This document shows positions 1-5,108 of a stretch of DNA of 5,108 bases, one piece after another. Every line of letters begins with the position of its first letter. Position 1 is the first letter of the stretch. This stretch comes from JAUREX01 sp044356825 (GTDB lineage: Bacteria; Pseudomonadota; Alphaproteobacteria; Rhodobacterales; Rhodobacteraceae): NCBI GenBank assembly GCA_044356825.1, contig JBIKVM010000211.1:1-5108 (forward strand), given 5' to 3'. The position numbers and the translations under genes are program-made. The notes under the pieces are model-generated. The model worked only from the letters and a program-made list of their open reading frames with translations, had not been told where the DNA came from and did not search any database.

Positions 1-58
1 AGCCCGACACGCCGCCGCCGATCACGACCGCGCGCGCATGAGAGGGGGGGAGCGTCAT
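1..58 (-). CDS. FAD-dependent oxidoreductase, N-terminal fragment (probably DMGDH/sarcosine dehydrogenase family)
   Basis: Only the first 19 codons lie in the window; the rest is past the left edge. They read MTLPPSHARAVVIGGGVSG, ending in the GxGxxG dinucleotide-binding loop of a Rossmann fold (VVIGGGVSG) that holds the FAD adenosine in DAO-superfamily flavoproteins. The short polar leader followed directly by this loop resembles the start of dimethylglycine/sarcosine dehydrogenase-like proteins, and the neighbouring 812-residue flavoprotein begins the same way. The ATG overlaps the TGA of the methyltransferase gene (ATGA at 55-58), which fixes the start and implies translational coupling. 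A GAAGGTG Shine-Dalgarno-like stretch lies at 63-69, inside the end of the upstream gene. A run of seven G (plus strand 44-50) falls in codons 3-5. The FAD-binding call is firm; the substrate, and whether a GcvT half follows, cannot be seen. Confidence 0.8.
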   Translation of the reverse strand, partial: MTLPPSHARAVVIGGGVSG

Positions 59-960
59 GGGGCACCTTCACGGATGGGATGGCCTGCGGCGCGCAGGCGG
101 CGGGCGATCTCGGCGATATGGGCGGGCGTCGTCTCGCAGCAGCCGCCGACGAGGGTCGCGCCCCGCTCGACCCAGCCCATCACGAAATCGGCATAGCGTT
201 CGGGACCGAGATCTTGGCGCGCGCTCAGCACCGCAACCGTCGGGCTGTCCTCAAGGAAGGCGGGCGCGATGCGGGTGAAGCCGTTGGCATAGGCGCCGAA
301 GGGGCGGCCGAGCGTGGCGAGGATCGGGATCGCGGCGTCGATCGCCTCGGGCGGGGCGCAGTTGACGAGGACCGCATCGGGCAGATCGAGCGCGGCCAGA
401 TCGGCCAGCGCCTCGCCCGAGCGCAGCCGCGTGCCGTCCTCGTCCCCGACAGTGACCGAGAGCCAGAGCGCCCGGCCATGCGCCCGCGCGGCATCCCGCG
501 CGCCCTCGATCACCGCGCGGGCATGGGCGAGCGAGGCGACCGTCTCGGCCAGCAGCACGTCGCAGGCAGGCGCGAGGATCGCCGCGATCTCGGCATAGCG
601 CGCGACCGCCTCGGCATGGGGCGGCAGCGTCTCGGGCCGGTAGGAGGCGACGAGCGGGCCCATGGCCCCCGCGATCAGCCCCCGCCCGTGGCCGGCGCGC
701 GCCGCCGCCGCCTCGGCCAGCGCCTGCGCGTAGAGGTCGCCAAAGCGCGCGTCGCACCCCGCGCGGATCAGCCGGTCGTGGTGGAGCGCATAGGTGTTCG
801 TGGTGGCAAGGCTTGCCCCGGCGGCGAAGTAATCGGCGTGCAGCCCGCGTGTCAGGCCGGGATGGTCCATCATCACCTGCGTCGACCACAGCGGGGTCGG
901 CGCATCGCCCGAGCGCGCGACGAGTTCCTGCCCGAGGCCGCCGTCAAGGAGCGTGATCAT
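55..960 (-). CDS. homocysteine S-methyltransferase family protein (MmuM/BHMT-like, zinc dependent)
   Basis: This 301-residue enzyme should move a methyl group from a donor to the thiol of homocysteine, giving methionine, in the cytoplasm. It starts with LLDGGLGQEL, the first strand of the TIM barrel in this family. The zinc-binding cysteines are present: Cys201 in VNC and the pair Cys274-Cys275 in GGCCETTP. Other family marks are TTNTYA near residue 55, AGAMGP near 97-102 and LLAET near 136-140. Length and layout are closer to the S-methylmethionine enzyme MmuM (about 310 residues) than to animal BHMT (about 400). The start at 960 is chosen because the ATG overlaps the TGA of the oxidoreductase gene (957-960), LLDGG must lie at the N-terminus, and AAGGAT sits at 967-972, 6 bases upstream. 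An open frame continues upstream to 1623 but is a shadow of the neighbour. The donor is unknown: betaine, S-methylmethionine or another methylated compound. Lying between two flavoprotein genes favours an onium or amine donor (inference). Confidence 0.9.
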   Translation of the reverse strand: MITLLDGGLGQELVARSGDAPTPLWSTQVMMDHPGLTRGLHADYFAAGASLATTNTYALHHDRLIRAGCDARFGDLYAQALAEAAAARAGHGRGLIAGAMGPLVASYRPETLPPHAEAVARYAEIAAILAPACDVLLAETVASLAHARAVIEGARDAARAHGRALWLSVTVGDEDGTRLRSGEALADLAALDLPDAVLVNCAPPEAIDAAIPILATLGRPFGAYANGFTRIAPAFLEDSPTVAVLSARQDLGPERYADFVMGWVERGATLVGGCCETTPAHIAEIARRLRAAGHPIREGAP

Positions 961-3395
961 GCGCGGATCCTTGCGTTCGCCGGATCCCAGGCGGGACCGT
1001 CGGGCAGGACGGTGGCGCGGCGACGCTCGCCATAGATCTCGACCTCGACCTCGGTGCCGGGCGCGCAGAGATCGGCCCGCAGCATCCCGAGCGCGAGCGA
1101 CGCCCCCACCCGATAGCCCCAGCCGCCCGAGGTCGTCTCGCCCGCGACCTTCCCCCCGTGCCAGATCGTCGACATGTAGGGGGCATCGGCCGCGCCCGCA
1201 TCGACGCGGAGCGTCACGAAGCGCTTGCGCGGGCCGCGGTCTCGCTCGGCCATCAGCGCGGCCTTGCCGGGGAAATCCTTGGACCAGTCGATGAACCGCT
1301 CGAGCCCGCCCTCGATCAGCGAGTAGTCGGTCGAGAGGTCGCCCTTCCAGGCGCGATAGGCCTTCTCGATCCGCAGGCTGTCGAGCGCCCACATCCCGAA
1401 GGGTCGCGCCCCGCGCGCGGTCAGCGCGTCCCACACCGCCGGCACATCCTCGGGGCGGCAATGCACCTCCCAGCCCATCTCGCCGGCGAAGGAGACGCGC
1501 ATGAGCGTGACCTCGGCCCCCGCCACGCGCCCCTCCTGCACGCTGAGCCACGGCAGCGAGAGGTCGCAATCGGTCAGCGGCGCGAGCACCTCGCGCGATG
1601 TCGGCCCGGTCACGAGCAGGCATTCGTAGCGCTCGGAGCGGTCATGCACCGCGATCCCCGCGGGCGCCTGCCGGCTGAGGATCTCGCCGTCGTGCCATTG
1701 CGCGACCGAGGCGGTGATGAGCCAGATTTCGCGATCCGAGCGCGGGATCACCGACATCTCGGTCAGGATGCGCCCGCGCGCGTCGGGGAAATAGGCCAGC
1801 CCCACCCGCCCCGGACGCGGCAGGCGCGAGGCCGAGAGGCCATCGACGAAGGCGCGCGCGCCCTCGCCCTCGACCGCAAGCCGGGTGAAGCCCGAAATGG
1901 CGATGACGCCGCAGCCGTCGCGGACGGCGGCGCATTCCTCGGCGATCCGCCCCTCCCACGGGCCGGCGCGGTTCCAGGTCTGGGCGGCGGCAAAGCTCGT
2001 GTCGTCGCCGGGCCGGGCGAACCAGTCGGCGCGCTCCCAGCCGTTGTAGGCGCCAAAGACCGCGCCCGCGGCCTTGAGCCGCCCGTGAAGCGGCGAGAGG
2101 CGCCGGTCGCGCCCGGCCGGCCAGTGCGCCCGGGGGAAGTGCATGGCGTATTCGTGGCCGTAGACCTCCATGCCCCTGGCCACGCAATAGGCGTCGTCGG
2201 TAAAGCCCGTGAAGCGGCGCGGGTCGCACGACCACATGTCCCACTCGGTCGCGCCCTCGGTCACCCACTCGGCCAGCACCTTGCCCGCGCCGCCCGCCTG
2301 CGCGATCCCGAAGGTGAAGACGCAGGCCTCGAAGGCGTTCGGCACCCCCGGCATGGGGCCGATCAGCGGGTTGCCGTCGGGCGCATAGGGGATCGGCCCG
2401 TTGATGACCTTCGAGATCCCCGCGCGCGCCAGCATCGGGACGCGCGCCATCGCGTCCTCGATCTGCACATGCAGCCGGTCGAGATCGTCGGGGAAGAGCT
2501 GGAAGCTGAAATCGTCGGGCATCGGGTCATCGGGCGAGGCCCAATGCGCCCGGCAGGGGTTCTCGTAGGGGCCGAGGTTGAAGCCCGCCTTTTCCTGCCT
2601 CAGATAGTAGGAGACATCGACATCGCGCAAAAGCGGCAGCTTGTGGCCGACCTCGGCCGTCCAGGCCTCAAGCTCGGGGATCTGTTCGGAGAGCAGATAC
2701 TGGTGGCTCATCACCATCATCGGCACGCGGCGGCCGCCATGGGGGCGGAACCACTCGCCGACGCGCTGGGCGTAATAGCCGGCCGCGTTGACGACGATCT
2801 CGGCGCGGATGTCGCCCTTGTCGGTATGCACGATCCATTCGCCGCCCTTGCGGCTCACGCCCGTCGCGGGGGTGAAGCGCAGGATCGTGGCGCCCATGTC
2901 GCGCGCCCCCTTGGCGAGCGCCTGCGTCAGTTGCGCGGGGTCGATGTCGCCGTCGGCCGGATCGTGCAGCGCGCCGCGCAGGTCGTGCGTCTCGAGGAAG
3001 GGGTATTTCCCGCGGATCTCCTCGGGCCCGATGAGGTCGAGCGCCATGCCCTGATAGCGCCCCATCCCGACGGCGCGGGCGAATTCCTGCATCCGCTCGG
3101 CCGAATGGGCGAGCCGGATCGAGCCGGTGACGTGGTAGTTCATCGGATAGTCGACCGCCGCGCCGAGGCCGCGGTAGAGCTCGGTCGAATAGCGCTGCAT
3201 GTTCATGAGCGACCACGAGGTCGAGAAGGTCGGCACATTCCCGGCCGCGTGCCAGGTGCTGCCGGCCGTCAGCTCGTTCTTCTCGAGCAGCACGCAATCG
3301 CGCCAGCCGGCGCGGGCGAGGTGGAACAGGCACGAGGTGCCGACCGCCCCCCCGCCGATGATGACAACCCGCGCCGTCGTCGGAAACCCTGCCAT
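957..3395 (-). CDS. FAD-dependent oxidoreductase fused to GcvT-like folate domain (dimethylglycine/sarcosine dehydrogenase family)
   Basis: An 812-residue two-part enzyme of the dimethylglycine/sarcosine dehydrogenase family. Such enzymes oxidise an N-methyl group with FAD and pass the one-carbon unit to tetrahydrofolate in the C-terminal half. The N-terminal DAO fold carries VVIIGGGAVGTS (10-21), the acidic end of strand two at LLEKNE (36-41) and STWHAAG (46-52); the His in WHAAG (His49) is the residue that carries covalent FAD in DMGDH/SardH. A second FAD-contact region is APDGNPLIGPMPG (338-350). A linker domain spans roughly 375-435. The GcvT-like aminomethyltransferase part runs from about 436 (SPLHGRLKAAGAVFG) through VSFAGEMGWEVHC (644-656) and LRIEKAYRAWKGD (674-686) to a barrel domain at about 725-800. 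Length is normal for the family once the mitochondrial leader of the animal enzyme (about 857) is discounted. The start has GGAGG at 3404-3408, 8 bases upstream. No signal peptide or membrane segment is seen. Substrate is uncertain among dimethylglycine, sarcosine or another N-methyl amine. Confidence 0.9.
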   Translation of the reverse strand: MAGFPTTARVVIIGGGAVGTSCLFHLARAGWRDCVLLEKNELTAGSTWHAAGNVPTFSTSWSLMNMQRYSTELYRGLGAAVDYPMNYHVTGSIRLAHSAERMQEFARAVGMGRYQGMALDLIGPEEIRGKYPFLETHDLRGALHDPADGDIDPAQLTQALAKGARDMGATILRFTPATGVSRKGGEWIVHTDKGDIRAEIVVNAAGYYAQRVGEWFRPHGGRRVPMMVMSHQYLLSEQIPELEAWTAEVGHKLPLLRDVDVSYYLRQEKAGFNLGPYENPCRAHWASPDDPMPDDFSFQLFPDDLDRLHVQIEDAMARVPMLARAGISKVINGPIPYAPDGNPLIGPMPGVPNAFEACVFTFGIAQAGGAGKVLAEWVTEGATEWDMWSCDPRRFTGFTDDAYCVARGMEVYGHEYAMHFPRAHWPAGRDRRLSPLHGRLKAAGAVFGAYNGWERADWFARPGDDTSFAAAQTWNRAGPWEGRIAEECAAVRDGCGVIAISGFTRLAVEGEGARAFVDGLSASRLPRPGRVGLAYFPDARGRILTEMSVIPRSDREIWLITASVAQWHDGEILSRQAPAGIAVHDRSERYECLLVTGPTSREVLAPLTDCDLSLPWLSVQEGRVAGAEVTLMRVSFAGEMGWEVHCRPEDVPAVWDALTARGARPFGMWALDSLRIEKAYRAWKGDLSTDYSLIEGGLERFIDWSKDFPGKAALMAERDRGPRKRFVTLRVDAGAADAPYMSTIWHGGKVAGETTSGGWGYRVGASLALGMLRADLCAPGTEVEVEIYGERRRATVLPDGPAWDPANARIRA

Positions 3396-3427
3396 GCCCG
3401 CCCCCTCCGGCCTCGTTCTCGCGCCGC

Positions 3428-3456
3428 ACTATCTGCCTCTCGGGGCGGGGTTTCAA
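3428..3456 (-). promoter_or_regulatory. predicted sigma70-type promoter of the oxidoreductase-methyltransferase operon
   Basis: Read on the minus strand, TTGAAA (3456-3451) matches the -35 consensus at five of six positions. After exactly 17 bases comes GATAGT (3433-3428), matching the -10 consensus at four of six. Transcription would begin near 3421, leaving a leader of about 25 bases that holds the GGAGG ribosome site at 3408-3404. In DNA this GC-rich, an AT-richer pair with ideal spacing in the only divergent gap is unlikely to be chance, but it is a prediction from consensus only. Confidence 0.5.
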
Positions 3457-3477
3457 TTCGGCGGAGCCTGCGCTAAC

Positions 3478-3494
3478 GATCGGGAAAACCGATC
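3478..3494. promoter_or_regulatory. LysR-type operator (T-N11-A inverted repeat)
   Basis: GATCGG-GAAAA-CCGATC is a perfect inverted repeat with 6-base arms and a 5-base AT-rich centre. It contains the LysR-family signature T-N11-A (T at 3480, A at 3492). Its centre (3486) is about 65 bases upstream of the predicted operon start near 3421, the usual recognition-site position for LysR activators. It also ends only 9 bases before the regulator's ATG, so binding there should hinder transcription or early elongation of the regulator, the normal pattern of autorepression. A weaker, non-symmetric T-N11-A (3453-3465) overlaps the -35 element and could be an activation half-site. The sequence and geometry are seen; binding is inferred. 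Confidence 0.6.
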
Positions 3495-3503
3495 AGGGCA
3501 CGG

Positions 3504-4433
3504 ATGCAGACCGACCTTCTCGACACCTTCCTCGACCTGCTCGAGACGCGCAGCTTCCACCGGACGGCCGAGCGGCTGGGCGTGTCGCAATCGACCGTCT
3601 CGGGCCGGGTGCGCGCGCTCGAGGAGGCACTCGGCGTGCGCGTCTTCGACCGCTCGCGCGCGGGCGTGCAACTCACGACCGAGGGCTTGCGGTTCGAGCC
3701 GCACGCGCGCGCGCTCCGCCTCGGCTGGGCAGAGGCGCTCCGGGGCACGCGCGGGGCGGGAGCGCGCGCGCTGACGCTCCGGATCGGGATCCAGCACGAT
3801 CTGGCGGGCAGCCGGCTGGCGGATTGGCTGGCCGATTTCCGCCGCGCGCTGCCCGACGCGGGTTTCTACATCGAGCCCGACTATTCGGCGCAGATGTGCG
3901 CGGACCTTCAGTCCGGCGGGCTCGATTTCGCGGTGATGTTCACGCCCCGCCCGCACCCCGACCTGCATTTCGTTTCATTGGGCGAGATGCGCTATGTCAT
4001 GGTCGGAACCGAGGCGGCGCACCTCGCGGAGGTCGACCGCGACCGCTACATCCTCGGCAACTACGCCCCCGCCATCGCAAGCGCGCACCGCGCCGCGCTG
4101 CCCGATCTTCACGAGGCGCCCGTCGCCTCGGGCCAGTCGGCGGCGGTGGCGGGGCTTGTGACCTCTGCTGGGGGGACGGCCTATCTCGCCGAGGAGGTGG
4201 CGATGGGCCTGATCGCCTCGGGTCATGTGCGGCGCGTCTCCGATGCGCCCGTCCTCACCCAGCCCGTCCATGCCGGGATGCTCCTGCGCCACCGCACGGG
4301 GCGGCTGCACGCGACGCTGCTGCAGATCGTGCGGCGGCGCTTCGGGGCGGGGCCGCCTCAGCGCCCCTTCCAGACGGGCGGGCGCTTTTCGGCGAAGGCG
4401 CGCGCGCCCTCGAGCTGGTCCTCGGAGGAATAG
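3504..4433 (+). CDS. LysR-type transcriptional regulator
   Basis: A 309-residue DNA-binding regulator. The N-terminal winged helix-turn-helix is clear: SFHRTAERLGVSQSTVSGRVRALEEALGVRVFDR (residues 17-50 when read continuously), followed by LTTEG (57-61) and a linker helix to about residue 85. The effector-binding half begins at LTLRIGIQHDL (90-100), has the mid-domain DLQSGGLDFAVMF (134-146) and ends near residue 285. The ATG is preceded by only a weak AGGG (3495-3498), but MQTDLLDTFLDLLETRSF is the expected LysR opening, so the start is secure. The gene is divergent from the oxidoreductase operon, with a palindromic T-N11-A site between them, so it most likely activates that operon in response to its substrate or a breakdown product. 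Residues from about 285 onward (PQRPFQTGG to the stop) are encoded opposite the end of the convergent crotonase gene and look like a non-family tail. The inducer cannot be read from the sequence. Confidence 0.92.
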   Translation: MQTDLLDTFLDLLETRSFHRTAERLGVSQSTVSGRVRALEEALGVRVFDRSRAGVQLTTEGLRFEPHARALRLGWAEALRGTRGAGARALTLRIGIQHDLAGSRLADWLADFRRALPDAGFYIEPDYSAQMCADLQSGGLDFAVMFTPRPHPDLHFVSLGEMRYVMVGTEAAHLAEVDRDRYILGNYAPAIASAHRAALPDLHEAPVASGQSAAVAGLVTSAGGTAYLAEEVAMGLIASGHVRRVSDAPVLTQPVHAGMLLRHRTGRLHATLLQIVRRRFGAGPPQRPFQTGGRFSAKARAPSSWSSEE

Positions 4434-5108
4434 AGGCGGTCGACCGTCGCCATCTGGCGCTTGGTCACGCGGTTCAGCGCATCCTGAAAGCGCATGTTCT
4501 CGGCCTCGCGCACGACCTCCTTGATCGCGGCATAGACAAGGGGCGGCCCCGACGCCAGAAGCCGCGCGAGTTCCCACGCCTTGGGCAGAAGGTCGGCGGG
4601 CGTCGTGACCTCGCGCAACAGGCCCCAGCGCAGCGCCTCGGCCGCGTCGAACCACCGCCCGGTCAGCAAGAGGTCCATCGCGACATGATAGGGGATGCGC
4701 TTGGGCAGCTTGATCGAGGCGGCATCCGCCACCGTGCCCGAGCGGATCTCGGGCAGCGCGAAGGTCGCGTTCTCCGAGGCCAGGATCAGATCGCACGACA
4801 GCGCGAGTTCGAGCCCGCCCCCGCAGCAGATGCCGTTCACCGCCGCGATCACCGGCTTGTTGAGGTTGGGGAGTTCCTGCAACCCCCCGAAGCCACCCAC
4901 GCCATAGTCGCCATCGACCGCATCGCCCGCGGCGGCGGCCTTGAGATCCCAGCCGGGGCAGAAGAACTTCGCCCCCTCGGCGCGCAGGATCGCGACGCGC
5001 AGGCTGTCGTCGTCGCGAAAGGCGCGGAAGGTCTCGCCCATGATGCGGCTCGTCACGAGGTCGATCGCGTTCGCGGGCGGGCGGTTCAGCGTGACCTCGA
5101 GGATCGCG
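4358..5108 (-). CDS. CaiD-like crotonase (crotonobetainyl-CoA hydratase/enoyl-CoA hydratase family), 5' end beyond window
   Basis: The visible 249 residues are all but about the first ten of a crotonase. The frame stays open to the right edge, where ILEVTLNRPPANAID (5104-5060) is the conserved N-terminal strand, so the GTG at 5054-5056 is internal. From memory, E. coli CaiD is the closest match: GWDLKAAAAG, the glycine-rich GVGGFGGL, EALRWG, and the C-terminal AFAEKRPPVWKGR (CaiD ends AFAEKRDPVWKGR). Both acidic residues of the crotonase active site are present: Glu of GGGLELA (codon 4808-4810) and Glu of FALPEIRSG (codon 4748-4750). CaiD interconverts crotonobetainyl-CoA and carnitinyl-CoA. 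One oddity is TVADAAS (about 4717-4735) where CaiD has IVPDSGG, losing a usually conserved glycine pair. The gene converges on the LysR gene and overlaps it by 76 bases. The family is certain; substrate could be carnitinyl-CoA or a different short acyl-CoA. Confidence 0.88.
   Translation of the reverse strand, partial: AILEVTLNRPPANAIDLVTSRIMGETFRAFRDDDSLRVAILRAEGAKFFCPGWDLKAAAAGDAVDGDYGVGGFGGLQELPNLNKPVIAAVNGICCGGGLELALSCDLILASENATFALPEIRSGTVADAASIKLPKRIPYHVAMDLLLTGRWFDAAEALRWGLLREVTTPADLLPKAWELARLLASGPPLVYAAIKEVVREAENMRFQDALNRVTKRQMATVDRLYSSEDQLEGARAFAEKRPPVWKGR

Noticed and set aside
55..960. Naming the methyltransferase gene bmt or mmuM
   Set aside because: The zinc cysteines and barrel motifs establish the family, but nothing in the sequence decides between betaine, S-methylmethionine and other donors.
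79..1035. 318-codon open frame on the plus strand opposite the methyltransferase gene
   Set aside because: Low-complexity Arg/Gly/Ala-rich translation with no family features; it shadows a well-supported minus-strand gene.
961..1623. Upstream extension of the methyltransferase frame by 221 codons
   Set aside because: That stretch is another frame of the oxidoreductase C-terminal half, is Arg/Gly-rich, and the enzyme fold begins at LLDGG just after the ATG at 960.
1158..3476. 772-codon open frame on the plus strand opposite the oxidoreductase gene
   Set aside because: It mirrors the DMGDH-family gene, whose domains are unmistakable on the other strand. The translation is rich in Arg, Gly, Ala, His and Pro with no recognisable domain. 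Long antisense frames are expected in very GC-rich coding DNA.
4333..4357. Hairpin just after the crotonase stop on the minus strand (GGCGGC...GCCGCC)
   Set aside because: No T tract follows, and six-base GC arms are common in this composition.
4361..4389. Terminator-like hairpin on the plus strand (GCGCCC, 13-base loop, GGGCGC, then TTTT)
   Set aside because: It lies inside both coding ends and 44 bases before the LysR stop, with a large loop and only four T. Stopping there would leave a message without a stop codon. Probably chance in GC-rich DNA.
5054..5056. GTG as the start of the crotonase gene
   Set aside because: The frame continues upstream to the window edge and encodes the conserved first strand ILEVTLNRPPANAID, so the real start lies beyond 5108.

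Overview
The window is very GC-rich and densely coded. The proteins read like those of an alphaproteobacterium, most likely of the Rhodobacterales (Roseobacter/Rhodobacter type). This rests on remembered family resemblance: a DMGDH/GcvT fusion oxidoreductase, a short LysR regulator starting MQTDLLDTF, and a CaiD-like crotonase. No search could be run. There is no sign of a mobile element, CRISPR array, phage gene or RNA gene, and no gene-free stretch exceeds about 110 bases.

Layout, right to left on the minus strand from 3395: an 812-residue flavoprotein fused to a folate-binding GcvT-like half (957-3395), a 301-residue zinc-type homocysteine S-methyltransferase (55-960), and the first 19 codons of a second FAD-dependent oxidoreductase running off the left edge (1-58). 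Both junctions are 4-base ATGA overlaps, so the three genes form one translationally coupled operon. Divergent from it, across 108 bases, is a LysR-type regulator (3504-4433, plus). Its 3' end overlaps by 76 bases the end of a convergent CaiD-like crotonobetainyl-CoA hydratase/crotonase (4358 to beyond 5108, minus).

The 108-base divergent region is the most informative non-coding stretch. A good sigma70-type promoter faces the oxidoreductase operon (TTGAAA, 17 bases, GATAGT). A perfect 6-5-6 inverted repeat with the LysR T-N11-A signature is centred about 65 bases upstream of the predicted transcription start, the classical place for a LysR recognition site. The regulator very probably controls the operon and itself.

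Working model (inference): the operon catabolises a methylated amine. The methyltransferase would pass a methyl group to homocysteine, and the flavoprotein/folate enzymes would oxidise further N-methyl groups and load the carbon onto tetrahydrofolate. The CaiD-like gene next door hints at carnitine or a related betaine as an upstream source, but it is convergent and not in the operon. This is a variant of known betaine, dimethylglycine and sarcosine chemistry, not a clearly new system. What is open is the substrate, and the interleaving of a methyltransferase between two oxidative demethylases.
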